From Aeromicrobium sp. (GTDB lineage: Bacteria > Actinomycetota > Coriobacteriia > Anaerosomatales > Anaerosomataceae), in contig JADIIM010000049.1 of NCBI GenBank assembly GCA_015351705.1, positions 1 through 40,212 on the forward strand: 40,212 nt of DNA, written 5' to 3'. Position numbers and translations under genes: made by a program. This document shows, in pieces, positions 6,000 through 15,443 of this stretch (position 1 is its first letter; the number at the start of each line of letters is the position of its first letter). The notes under the pieces were generated by a model that worked only from the letters and a program-made list of their open reading frames with translations, searched no databases and was not told where the DNA came from.

Positions 6000-8619
6000 G
6001 GACCTGAGCAGCGGAATCCCGGCGCTCGACCGTGTGCTCGAGGGGGTCTGGGCCGGCGACAACATCGTCCTGCAGGTGGGCGACATCGCCGACTTCATCC
6101 CCTTCGCTCACCGCTACTGTGAGTACACGCGGACCGCTGGCCGCACGCTCGTGTACTTCCGGTTCGCCGACCACGAGCCACTCCTGCCCGAGGGACTACC
6201 CGCCGAGGTCCACGAGCTCGACCCTGCGGCGGGCTTCGAGCAGTTCATCTCCGAGATCCTGACGGTCATCGACCGCAACGGCCACGACGCCGTGTACTAC
6301 CTCTTCGACTCGCTCTCCGGGCTTGCGGTTGACTGGTACTCGGACCGGATGCTCGGCAACTTCTTCCGGCTGACGTGCCCGTACCTGTTCGACTACGACA
6401 CGGTCGCGATGTTCATGCTGCTCCGCAACGTGCACACACCGTTGGCCACCCGCGCGATCCACACCACGGCACAGGTAGTGCTCGACATCTCACGGAGCGG
6501 CGACACGCTCTATATCCTCCCGCTGAAGGTCTGGCAGCGCCGCTCTCCCACCATGTACATGCTGCACGAGTGGACCGGCGACGACGTGCGTCCTGTCACC
6601 CGGAGCGTGGTGCTTTCCGAGATCCGCGCGGCCACGCCGCAGCCGTGGATCGACTCGAGCATCGACTGGCGCGACCCATGGGCCAACGCCTTCGCCGAGG
6701 CCCGCGAGGTCCACCGGCGCCTTGAGCACGGGGACGTATCGGCCGAGGAGGCTGAGTCCCACCGCCACCGGCTGATCCGGATGCTGCTGAGCCGGGACGA
6801 GACCGACGATCTCTACGGCCTGTGTGCGGAGTACTTCGAACTCGGCGACCTGCTCGCCGTCGGCAAGCGCATGGTGGGCACGGGGCAGATCGGCGGCAAG
6901 TCGGTGGGCATGCTGCTGGCACGCAAGATCCTGGCACGCCAGCGCCCGGACATCGCCGGGCGACTCGAGGTGCACGATTCGTTCTACGTGGGCTCGGACG
7001 TCTTCTACAGCTACCTCGTGCTCAACGACTGCTGGTGGGAGCGCTACCGGATGAAGGGCGCCGACGACCTGTTCGAACGCGCCGAGGCGCTCGAGGCCCG
7101 GTTGCGCACGGGCACGATGCCGCCGGTGATCGTCGAGCAGTTCCGGGAGATCCTGGAGTACTTCGGCCAGTCGCCGGTCATCGTGCGCTCCTCGAGCCTA
7201 CTCGAAGACGCATACGGCAACTCGTTCTCAGGCAAGTACGAGAGCGTCTTCTGCGGCAACCAGGGCGACCCGGAACAACGTCTCGCGGACTTCATCGAAG
7301 CGGTGCGCACCATCTACGCGAGCACGATGAGCTACGAGGCGCTCTCCTACCGCCTTCACCGCGGGCTCATCCATCGTGACGAGCAGATGGCGCTGCTCAT
7401 CCAGCGCGTGTCCGGTGAGCACCACGGCGACCTGTACTACCCGCACGCCGCGGGCGTCGGCTACTCGTTCAATCCCTACGTCTGGAACAAGCGCATCGAC
7501 CCCGCGCAGGGCATGCTCCGGCTCGTGTTCGGCCTCGGCACGCGGGCCGTCGACCGGCACGACGACGACTACACCCGTGTTGTGGCACTCAACGCCCCCA
7601 CGTTGCGCCCCGAAGGCACGACAGACGAGGTCCGCAAGTACAGCCAGCACATCGTGAACGTGATCGATCTTGAGGAGAACGCACATGTGTCGCGGCGCTT
7701 CGAACAGGTCGCACGCGGCTCGGGCGACCTGCCGCTCGGCCTCCTCGCCTCCCGTGACACCGAGCTCGAGCGGCGCGCCCGTGACGCCGGAGCACGCGAC
7801 GTGTTCTCGCACGTGCTCACGTTCGACGGCCTCCTCACCGACACAGCCTTCCCCGCCGAGATGCACGCGATGATGAGCACGATCGCCGAGGCGTACCGCC
7901 ACCCGGTGGACATCGAGTTCACGGTCAACTTCCTCGAAGGCGACGACTACCGCATCAACCTCCTGCAGTGTCGGCCGTTCCACTTCGCCGGAGAGCTCAC
8001 CCACGTCCCCCGCCCCGCCGACATCCCGCCCAACACCGTGCTCCTGCGGACCGGCGGCCCGATCATCGGCCAGAGCCTCGCGACCGAGATCGACCGCGTC
8101 GTCTACGTGGTGCCCGAGGAGTACAGCGCCCTTCCCACCACGGCGCGGTTCGAACTCGCGGGCATCATCGGCCGCGTGATGAACCTGCCCGGCGATGCAC
8201 GGCGAACGGTGCTTGCGGGCCCCGGGCGCTGGGGCACACGGATGCCCGAGCTCGGCGTGCCGGCCACGCTGTCGCAGATCAAGAACGCGACCGTGCTGTG
8301 CGAGGTCGCCGAGATGCACGCGGGGCTGAACCCCGACCTCTCGCTGGGTACGCACTTCTTCAACGACCTGGTGGACCTCGGCATCCTGTACATGGGGGTG
8401 AAGCCGGGTGATCCGGACGCGCTCCTGAACGCCGACCTGCTCGAAGGACTGCCCAACGCGCTCGCCCGGCTGCTGCCGGACGAGGCGGATCACGCAGGAG
8501 TGCTCCACGTCATCGACGCCGCCGACCTCGACGGGCGTGCGATCTGGCTGTGGGCCGACGTGCTCGAGCAACGCGCGGTGGTGTTCGTGTCGGACCGGTG
8601 CGAGGTGCGGCCGCGGTAA
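5986..8619 (+). CDS. Fusion of a degenerate KaiC/RecA-like domain with a PEP synthase/PPDK-type ATP-grasp domain
   Basis: An 877-residue cytoplasmic protein. Residues ~1-230 resemble KaiC/RAD55-type RecA folds: the opening SSGIPALDRVLEGVWAGD matches the usual 'tGi..LD..l.GG...G' entry, and YLFDSLSG looks like a Walker B strand. The Walker A lysine loop is absent, so ATP binding there is doubtful. From ~290 to ~670 it carries the ATP-binding domain of PEP synthase/pyruvate phosphate dikinase (PPDK_N), including VRSSSLLEDAYGNSFSGKYE with R401, and EFTVNF...INLLQCRPF near the end. I cannot find the swivelling domain's phosphohistidine motif (TxxGGxxxH) or the PEP-binding TIM barrel, so it cannot be a normal PEP synthase. 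The C-terminal ~200 residues are of unknown role. It has GGGGAG 4 nt before the start and overlaps the upstream gene by 14 bp. Confidence 0.75.
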   Translation: MAKRRDLSSGIPALDRVLEGVWAGDNIVLQVGDIADFIPFAHRYCEYTRTAGRTLVYFRFADHEPLLPEGLPAEVHELDPAAGFEQFISEILTVIDRNGHDAVYYLFDSLSGLAVDWYSDRMLGNFFRLTCPYLFDYDTVAMFMLLRNVHTPLATRAIHTTAQVVLDISRSGDTLYILPLKVWQRRSPTMYMLHEWTGDDVRPVTRSVVLSEIRAATPQPWIDSSIDWRDPWANAFAEAREVHRRLEHGDVSAEEAESHRHRLIRMLLSRDETDDLYGLCAEYFELGDLLAVGKRMVGTGQIGGKSVGMLLARKILARQRPDIAGRLEVHDSFYVGSDVFYSYLVLNDCWWERYRMKGADDLFERAEALEARLRTGTMPPVIVEQFREILEYFGQSPVIVRSSSLLEDAYGNSFSGKYESVFCGNQGDPEQRLADFIEAVRTIYASTMSYEALSYRLHRGLIHRDEQMALLIQRVSGEHHGDLYYPHAAGVGYSFNPYVWNKRIDPAQGMLRLVFGLGTRAVDRHDDDYTRVVALNAPTLRPEGTTDEVRKYSQHIVNVIDLEENAHVSRRFEQVARGSGDLPLGLLASRDTELERRARDAGARDVFSHVLTFDGLLTDTAFPAEMHAMMSTIAEAYRHPVDIEFTVNFLEGDDYRINLLQCRPFHFAGELTHVPRPADIPPNTVLLRTGGPIIGQSLATEIDRVVYVVPEEYSALPTTARFELAGIIGRVMNLPGDARRTVLAGPGRWGTRMPELGVPATLSQIKNATVLCEVAEMHAGLNPDLSLGTHFFNDLVDLGILYMGVKPGDPDALLNADLLEGLPNALARLLPDEADHAGVLHVIDAADLDGRAIWLWADVLEQRAVVFVSDRCEVRPR

Positions 8620-9245
8620 CCGACGCTCGCGCTCGACGGTTCAGCATCGGTCGAGAACTGCTCGATGACCTCGGCGAAGATCACCTGAGCATACTCCTGC
8701 CGCCAGTCCTCCACCGACATGTAGAACATGGGGTAGAAGGGCAGCCCCATCGCTTCGAGGAGCTCGACCATCCGGGCCAGCACGGCAGGGCGGTCCACCA
8801 TGAGGTCGACGATCTCGGGGTTCAGGAAGTCGCCGTCGCGATCCTGCGGCATGAGCATGAGGGCGTGGCCGTCCACACGGACCGCGATGTCGTAGCAGTA
8901 GTTGCCTTCGCCGAGCAGCACGACGCTGAAGCCCTCGCCGGCACCGTCGAACGTGCGCACCCAGGCGCTCTCCTCGCGCTCGAGCTCCCACACGCGTGCG
9001 AGCGTCTCGAAGTCCACCGCCATGGCCATCGGAAGCGTAGGCATCTCCTTGACGATCTCGCGGAGGTTCGTCGCGGTGACGAGGGCGCGAGAGGGGCACG
9101 ACTCAGCGAGAAGCTCCACGGCAAGGTTCGCTTCGACCCACGAGACCGCGTTGATGACGACCCGGGTGAGGTCCGGGTCGGCGGTGTGGTGCGATCGGAC
9201 GGTATGGAGGAGTTGCTCGACGGGATGCACGGTTGACCTCGACAC
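8490..9245 (-). CDS. Uncharacterised protein, 3' end overlapping the convergent gene
   Basis: A 251-residue soluble protein that I do not recognise. The first ~207 residues look like a real acidic alpha/beta protein (VVINAVSWVEANLAVELL, NYCYDIAVRVDGHALMLMP, GLPFYPMFYMSVEDW). The last ~43 residues lie antisense to the end of the PPDK-like gene and are Ser/Arg/Thr-rich, as expected of a shadow frame. The original stop may therefore have been lost and the protein extended. The start is uncertain: GTG at 9245, or GTG at 9230 which has a better ribosome site (CGAGG). It is downstream of purB on the same strand, 107 bp away. Confidence 0.6.
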   Translation of the reverse strand: MSRSTVHPVEQLLHTVRSHHTADPDLTRVVINAVSWVEANLAVELLAESCPSRALVTATNLREIVKEMPTLPMAMAVDFETLARVWELEREESAWVRTFDGAGEGFSVVLLGEGNYCYDIAVRVDGHALMLMPQDRDGDFLNPEIVDLMVDRPAVLARMVELLEAMGLPFYPMFYMSVEDWRQEYAQVIFAEVIEQFSTDAEPSSASVGYRGRTSHRSDTNTTARCSSTSAHSQIARPSRSAASMTWSTPA

Positions 9246-9352
9246 GCCTGGCGATTTGGGGTTGCGAGAGTGTTATCGGACCCTGGCGCGGGTGCGTTGA
9301 GGACTCTCCGACGAGCGGTCATGCATGCAGGGCGCTGCGTGCCGTGGGCGTG

Positions 9353-10693
<1,341 letters not shown>

Positions 10694-10807
10694 GCGTCGG
10701 CTCCTTCAGGCGAGTCGGCGGCGGATGCGGGTGCACACACAGCACCCGCGGGTGTCCATTATGGCGCAGGTTGCGGCGGCGCGTCGCCTGTTCGCGTATC
10801 ATGCGCA

Positions 10808-10926
10808 CCGAAGGGGAGTAGCAGCCCGGCCACGCTGGGCGGCAGGCCGTCATCACGGGCGTCGGCCCCGGTCCTGCCAACGAGACACCTCGCGTGCGAG
10901 ACCTTCAGGAACCGTCCTGTCCTGAA
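10808..10926 (+). promoter_or_regulatory. yybP-ykoY family manganese riboswitch
   Basis: The leader of the P-type ATPase matches the yybP-ykoY RNA pattern. It opens with AAGGGGAGTAGC (10811-10822), has the conserved GTCATCA (10849-10855), and closes with GCGAGACCTTC (10896-10906). GAAGG (10810-10814) pairs with CCTTC (10902-10906) as P1. GCCC/GGGC (10824-10827/10837-10840) and GGCAGG/CCTGCC (10841-10846/10873-10878) form internal stems, with a further hairpin near 10880-10895. A TATCAT box at 10797-10802 places the transcription start close to the riboswitch edge. A hairpin, TTCAGGA/TCCTGAA (10904-10910/10920-10926), competes with the 3' strand of P1. It has no U-run after it, so control may be translational. 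Family members bind Mn2+ and switch on Mn export genes. Confidence 0.82.
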
Positions 10927-10945
10927 CCGCTGCACCGGAGGTCCC

Positions 10946-13663
10946 ATGTCCAAGCTCACGCCCGCACCCGCCGAGTTGCCGGACGAGTTCGCCGTCGGCG
11001 CGCCGCACACCCGGAGCGCCGATGACGTGCTCGCGGCGCTCGGCTCCTCACCCGACGGTCTCACCGACGCCGAATCGGCCCGCCGCCTCGACGAGCTCGG
11101 CGCCAACACGCTCCCCGAGGGCGAGGTCCGGACCATCCCGGCGATGGTGCTCGACCAGTTCAAGGACTTCCTCATCCTCCTGCTCATCGGCGCCGCGATC
11201 ATCTCCGGCGTGCTCGGTGAGCTCGCCGACACCATCGCGATCATCGTGATCGTGCTCCTGAACGCCGTCATCGGCGTGGTGCAGGAGTACCGTGCCGAGC
11301 GCGCGATGGAGGCGCTCCGGGAGATGGCCGCCGAGACCGCCACCGTGCGCCGCGGCGGCCGGACCATCGAGATCCACGCCGCCGAACTCGCACCCGGGGA
11401 CATCGTGGTGCTCGACGCGGGGCGCGTGGTTCCTGCGGACATGCGGCTCATCGAGTCGGCCGGTCTTCGCGTGGCAGAAGCGGCGCTCACCGGCGAATCG
11501 CTTGCCGTCGAGAAGCACACGGACCCCATCGCCGAGGCCGACGCGCCGATAGGCGACCGCACGAGCATGGCCTACCGCGGCACGCAGGTGGTCTACGGCC
11601 GCGGCGTGGGCGTGGTGACCGGCACCGGCCTGGCCACCGAGCTCGGCAAGATCGCGCACCTGCTCGGCGCGTCCGGCGACACGAAGACGCCGCTGCAGAA
11701 GCGCCTCGCGCAGTTCGGCAAGCAGCTCGCGCTGGCGGCGCTCGGACTCTGCGCCATCGTGTTCATCGTCGGCATGGTGCAGGGCGGCGACGTGCTCGAG
11801 ATGTTCATCACCGCGGTGGCCCTCGCCGTGGCCGCCGTGCCCGAGGCGCTCCCGGCTGTGGCCACGATCGCCCTCGCGCTCGGCGCGAGCCGCCTGGTGA
11901 AGACCAACACGCTCGTGCGTAAGCTTCCCGCGGTCGAGACGCTCGGCTCGGTCACCTACATCTGCACCGACAAGACCGGCACGCTGACCGTCAACCGCAT
12001 GACCGTGGAGCACGTCGCGGCCGGGGATGCGACGCCGATGACGCTCACGCCGGCTTCAAGAGCGACGGAAGAGACCGGGGCAGACGAAGGCGCACAGTGG
12101 CTCGGCCGCGCGCTCGCGCTCTCCAACGACGTGGCCGGGCAGGACGGCGAGCTCGTGGGAGACCCCACCGAGGTCGCGTTCTACGTCGCCGCCGAGCAGG
12201 CGGGCTACGTGCGCTCGGCGCTGGACGCCGAGTTCCCGCGCGCCGCGGAACTGCCGTTCGACTCGGATCGCAAGCTGATGACCACCGTCCATGCGCTGCC
12301 CGGCGGCGGCTACGTCTCGTTCACCAAGGGTGCGGCCGAGACCATCGTCGAGCGCTCGATCGACGCCGTGGACGCCAGCGGGGCGCGGGTGCCCGTTGAC
12401 GCGGCGGCGGCAAGCACGCTCATCGACGCATGGTCCGCCGAGGGCCTCCGCGTGCTCGCCTTCGGCATGCGGCTGCTCGATGCGCTTCCCGCCGAGGGCG
12501 ACCCGGTCGCGCTTGAGCGCGAGCTCACCCTGATCGGCTACACCGGGCTCGTGGACCCGCCGCGCGAGGAGGCCCGCGACGCGGTGCACCTGTGCAAGAC
12601 CGCCGGCATCATCCCCGTGATGATCACCGGCGACCACCCCGCCACCGCGCTCGCGATCGCCAAGCGCCTGGGCATCGCCGATCACAAGGAGCAGATGCTT
12701 ACCGGCCCCGAACTCGACGCGCTCTCGCTCGAGGACTTCGAGGGGCGCGTCGAGGGCATCCGCGTGTACGCGCGGGTGGCGCCCGAGCAGAAGCTCAAGA
12801 TCGTGCAGGCGCTCCAGGACCGCGGCGAGTACGTGGCGATGACGGGCGACGGCGTCAACGACGCACCGGCACTCGCGCGCGCCGACATCGGTGTGGCGAT
12901 GGGGGTCACCGGCACCGATGTGGCCAAAGAAGCCGCCGACATGGTGCTCCTGGACGACAACTTCTCTTCCATCGTGCTCTCGGTGGGCGAGGGTCGCCGC
13001 ATCTTCGACAACATCCGCAAGTTCATCAAGTACACGATGACGTCCAACTCAGGCGAGATCTGGACGATCCTGCTCGCGCCGCTGCTCGGCATGCCGATCC
13101 CGCTGCTGCCCATCCACATCCTGTGGATCAACCTCGTGACCGACGGCCTGCCCGGCCTGGCCCTGGCCAGCGAACCGCACGAGAAGAACATCATGAGCCG
13201 GCCGCCGCGCGCGCCGAAGGAGTCGATCTTCGCCGATGGGCTCGGCACGCATCTGATCTGGGTGGGCCTGCTCATGGGCGGTGCATCGCTCTTCACCCAG
13301 GCATGGTCGATGCAGCGCGCCGGCGAGCACGACCTGTACTGGCGCACGATGGTCTTCACCGTGCTCTGCCTCTCGCAGATGGGCCACGCGCTCGCCGTGC
13401 GCTCCGACCGGCAGTCGCTCTTCGGCCTCGGGCTGCTCTCCAACAAGCCGCTCCTCGGCGCAGTGCTGCTCACCTTCGCGCTGCAGATGGCGACGATCTA
13501 CGTGCCGTTCCTGCAGCCGGTGTTCAAGACCGAGGCGCTGTCGCTTGTAGACCTGGGGATCGCACTCGCGACCGCTACGGTGGTCTTCTGGGCGGTCGAG
13601 ATCGAGAAGACGTTCAAGCGCCGACGCGACGCGCGCACCGAGGGGGGTGCGCTGGCGGCCTAG
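10946..13663 (+). CDS. P2A-type (Ca2+/Mn2+) cation-transporting ATPase
   Basis: A 905-residue P-type ATPase. Visible motifs: actuator TGES (182-185), phosphorylation site DKTGTLT with D342, nucleotide-domain KGAAE, and hinge MTGDGVNDAPAL (632-643). Residues that form calcium site II in SERCA are all present: E300 in M4 (PEAL instead of the common PEGL), N701 and E704 in M5, and N729, T732, D733 in M6. This fits export of Ca2+ and/or Mn2+ rather than Mg2+ or K+ transport. The leader carries a manganese riboswitch, which favours Mn2+ detoxification; Mn2+/Ca2+ ATPases under this riboswitch class are known in Streptococcus. The start follows GGAGGT. The frame is open far upstream of this ATG (to 9233), but that part is antisense to purB and is not real. 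Confidence 0.9.
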   Translation: MSKLTPAPAELPDEFAVGAPHTRSADDVLAALGSSPDGLTDAESARRLDELGANTLPEGEVRTIPAMVLDQFKDFLILLLIGAAIISGVLGELADTIAIIVIVLLNAVIGVVQEYRAERAMEALREMAAETATVRRGGRTIEIHAAELAPGDIVVLDAGRVVPADMRLIESAGLRVAEAALTGESLAVEKHTDPIAEADAPIGDRTSMAYRGTQVVYGRGVGVVTGTGLATELGKIAHLLGASGDTKTPLQKRLAQFGKQLALAALGLCAIVFIVGMVQGGDVLEMFITAVALAVAAVPEALPAVATIALALGASRLVKTNTLVRKLPAVETLGSVTYICTDKTGTLTVNRMTVEHVAAGDATPMTLTPASRATEETGADEGAQWLGRALALSNDVAGQDGELVGDPTEVAFYVAAEQAGYVRSALDAEFPRAAELPFDSDRKLMTTVHALPGGGYVSFTKGAAETIVERSIDAVDASGARVPVDAAAASTLIDAWSAEGLRVLAFGMRLLDALPAEGDPVALERELTLIGYTGLVDPPREEARDAVHLCKTAGIIPVMITGDHPATALAIAKRLGIADHKEQMLTGPELDALSLEDFEGRVEGIRVYARVAPEQKLKIVQALQDRGEYVAMTGDGVNDAPALARADIGVAMGVTGTDVAKEAADMVLLDDNFSSIVLSVGEGRRIFDNIRKFIKYTMTSNSGEIWTILLAPLLGMPIPLLPIHILWINLVTDGLPGLALASEPHEKNIMSRPPRAPKESIFADGLGTHLIWVGLLMGGASLFTQAWSMQRAGEHDLYWRTMVFTVLCLSQMGHALAVRSDRQSLFGLGLLSNKPLLGAVLLTFALQMATIYVPFLQPVFKTEALSLVDLGIALATATVVFWAVEIEKTFKRRRDARTEGGALAA

Positions 13664-13670
13664 CCGCTCT

Positions 13671-14072
13671 TCACTCGGCGAGCCACCCCAGCACCTCGGC
13701 GATGCGCTCCGCGTCGGTGCCCTCGGCGAGCGGGAGCGCGGCCTGGAGCAGCACGCGAGCGCGGTGCCGGTCGGCTGCCGCGGCGTCCGTGTGCCCGAGT
13801 TCGTCATGCGCGTCGGCGCGGGCGGCGAGCAGCTCGGCGAGCATGTGCGCGCGGAAGACGTCGAGAGCGCCGCCTGCCGAGAGCATCGTCACGAGCCCGT
13901 CGGGCGACAGCACCTCGAGCAGGTTCGGATCCGTGTCCATCAGCTCGGCGATGGCCTCGCGCGAGATCTCGACCGCGTCTTCCGGCCGCCGCTCGCGAAG
14001 CGCCTGCAGCAGCCGCTTGAACGCCTGCCCCATCATCTCGATCTGGCGCAACAGCCAGTCGCTCTGATACAC
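13671..14072 (-). CDS. Small helical protein, DUF6483-like
   Basis: A 133-residue, mostly helical soluble protein. The N-terminus (MYQSDWLLRQIEMMGQAFKRLL) resembles the DUF6483 family, whose function is unknown. The remainder is Ala/Leu/Glu-rich and may form tetratricopeptide-like helices, including one paired near AAADRHRARVLLQAALPL. It starts with GTG one base after the CDGSH protein's stop, so the two are probably translated together. It converges with the P-type ATPase gene 7 bp away. Recognition rests mainly on the N-terminal motif. Confidence 0.65.
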   Translation of the reverse strand: MYQSDWLLRQIEMMGQAFKRLLQALRERRPEDAVEISREAIAELMDTDPNLLEVLSPDGLVTMLSAGGALDVFRAHMLAELLAARADAHDELGHTDAAAADRHRARVLLQAALPLAEGTDAERIAEVLGWLAE

Positions 14073-14073
14073 G

Positions 14074-14730
14074 TCAGTCCTCGACGTCCACGAAGCCGAC
14101 CTCCCAGTGCTTGCCGTCGCACAGCGGCTTGTTGCGGGAAGCGCCGCAGCGGCAGAGCGTGCAGTGCTCCTCCGGCGCGCCCTCGGGGAGCGCCGGGTCT
14201 ACGATGGTCACATCGCCCTCGACGAAGAACGGTCCCTCACGCGAGGCGATCACGGTCGCCGGGCGGACACGCGGGACCGCCTCCTGCCCGTGGATGGTGT
14301 AACCGAGGGCACCGGACGGGCACTTGTCGCAGAGCGCGACGATCTCCTCCACGCTCGCGCCGTCCGGGTCGATCCACGGACGCCGACCGCGGTCGAAGAC
14401 CGTCGGCAGCTCCTGCACGCAGAACTCCACGTGCGCGCACAGTCGACGGTTGTCATGGATCGTGATCCTCTCGCCCACGTGGTCCATGACCTCGCCGGGC
14501 CCGGGACGCCAGATGCGGGCGCTCGTGAAGTCGGTTCCCGCGTGCGAGCCGTCGCAGAACGGCTTGCGGGCCGAGGCGCCACACCGGCACAACAGCGCCG
14601 TGTCCCGGATCTCGATCTCACTTCCGTCCGCACGCTTGAGCGTGCCGCGGTCTTCCGGGTCCGTGCCCTTCCGGTATCGCAGCGGCCCGTCTGCGATAGG
14701 CTCGATGCGTGGCCCTGATCGGTCGGCCAT
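14074..14730 (-). CDS. Iron-sulfur protein with two CDGSH domains and a central Fer4-type domain
   Basis: A 218-residue protein with three cluster sites. CDGSH domain 1 has C48, C50, C59 and H63 (CRCGASARKPFCDGSH). Domain 2 has C193, C195, C204 and H208 (CDGKH variant). Each 3Cys-1His set binds a [2Fe-2S] cluster in the mitoNEET family. Between them, C98, C104, C134 and C137 form a Fer4_19/DUF1271-type site, also seen fused to CDGSH domains elsewhere. The start at 14730 follows GGAGGAAGGGG; an upstream in-frame ATG is less supported. Likely an electron-transfer or redox-sensing protein. It is transcribed away from perR, 196 bp apart, which hints at a redox neighbourhood, but I see no PerR operator in this gap. 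Confidence 0.88.
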   Translation of the reverse strand: MADRSGPRIEPIADGPLRYRKGTDPEDRGTLKRADGSEIEIRDTALLCRCGASARKPFCDGSHAGTDFTSARIWRPGPGEVMDHVGERITIHDNRRLCAHVEFCVQELPTVFDRGRRPWIDPDGASVEEIVALCDKCPSGALGYTIHGQEAVPRVRPATVIASREGPFFVEGDVTIVDPALPEGAPEEHCTLCRCGASRNKPLCDGKHWEVGFVDVED

Positions 14731-14824
14731 GGTCGCCCCTTCCTCCGGCTCAGCGCATGATGACGATCCGTCCGCGGACATCGGCCACGCCCACCGCACA
14801 CCCGGAGCATCACGGTCACGGCGC

Positions 14825-14852
14825 TTGGCCTGGTCCTCGCATGCATGATACC
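14825..14852 (+). promoter_or_regulatory. Candidate promoter of perR
   Basis: TTGGCC (14825-14830) and GATACC (14847-14852) are 16 bp apart, about 75 bp before the perR start. The match is moderate and there is no clear operator next to it, so this is a weak call. Confidence 0.3.
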
Positions 14853-14926
14853 GTCTGTGCGTCCTGTCCCCGGCGGCCGACCGTGACGGGGCGCGCGTGT
14901 GGCAGTCATCTCCGCGGAGGTTGAGC

Positions 14927-15409
14927 GTGTCCGCATCGAATCAGAGCACACACGCCGAATCGCCTGCCGGCGCGGCATCGCCCGACGCGCTCGCCGCCGA
15001 GATCCGTGCGCACGGGCTGCGTCCGACTCCGGCGCGCATCGCCATCCTCACGCACCTGCGGGAGGCGAGGGACCACCCGACGGTCGACGGTCTCCGCGCG
15101 GCGCTTCGAGAGCACCACCACGACCTCGGCCAGGCCACCGTCTACCAGAATCTCGAGCGCCTCACTGACGCCGGACTCGTCGCCCGGTTCCTGGACGGAG
15201 CGGGGCTGCTGCGATTCGACGCGAACCGGACCCGGCACCATCACCTGCTGTGCACCGTCTGCGGCCGCATCACCGACGTGACCCTTGAGCCGGGAGAGGC
15301 CAGGAGCGTGGACCGGCTCGCTGCCGGAGTCTCGGAGAAGAAGCAGGGGTGGGCCATCGCCGAGAGCCAACTCGAGATGCGGGGCGTCTGCCCTTCGTGC
15401 CGAGGTTGA
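14927..15409 (+). CDS. perR: Peroxide-responsive Fur-family repressor PerR
   Basis: A 160-residue Fur-family regulator. The structural zinc cysteines are C109, C112, C155 and C158 (two CxxC pairs). The five regulatory-metal ligands of Bacillus PerR (H37, D85, H91, H93, D104) align at the same spacing with H50, D98, H104, H106 and D117. The Asp at the last position, rather than Glu, is what separates PerR from Fur, so peroxide sensing by Fe-dependent His oxidation is expected. The winged helix covers about residues 20-95 (TVYQNLERLTDAGLV is the recognition region). GTG at 14927 follows GGAGG. Its target is probably the katA-rubrerythrin operon just downstream, where a perfect Fur-type box is seen. 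Confidence 0.9.
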   Translation: MSASNQSTHAESPAGAASPDALAAEIRAHGLRPTPARIAILTHLREARDHPTVDGLRAALREHHHDLGQATVYQNLERLTDAGLVARFLDGAGLLRFDANRTRHHHLLCTVCGRITDVTLEPGEARSVDRLAAGVSEKKQGWAIAESQLEMRGVCPSCRG

Positions 15410-15433
15410 CTCCTCCGCTGACGCCGGTACAAT
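15406..15433 (+). promoter_or_regulatory. katA promoter
   Basis: TTGACT (15406-15411), overlapping the perR stop codon, and TACAAT (15428-15433) are separated by 16 bp: a near-consensus housekeeping promoter. Transcription would start at about 15440, directly at the operator that follows. Confidence 0.75.
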
Positions 15434-15443
15434 CGGAGGCCAT

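Noticed and set aside
4035-6098. 687-codon open frame on the minus strand
   Set aside because: Antisense to dusB, the discoidin-like gene and the start of the fusion gene; no recognisable domain, shadow composition.
7228-8571. 447-codon open frame opposite the PPDK-like fusion
   Set aside because: Shadow composition and no ribosome site; only the 9245-8490 gene on this strand has plausible protein sequence.
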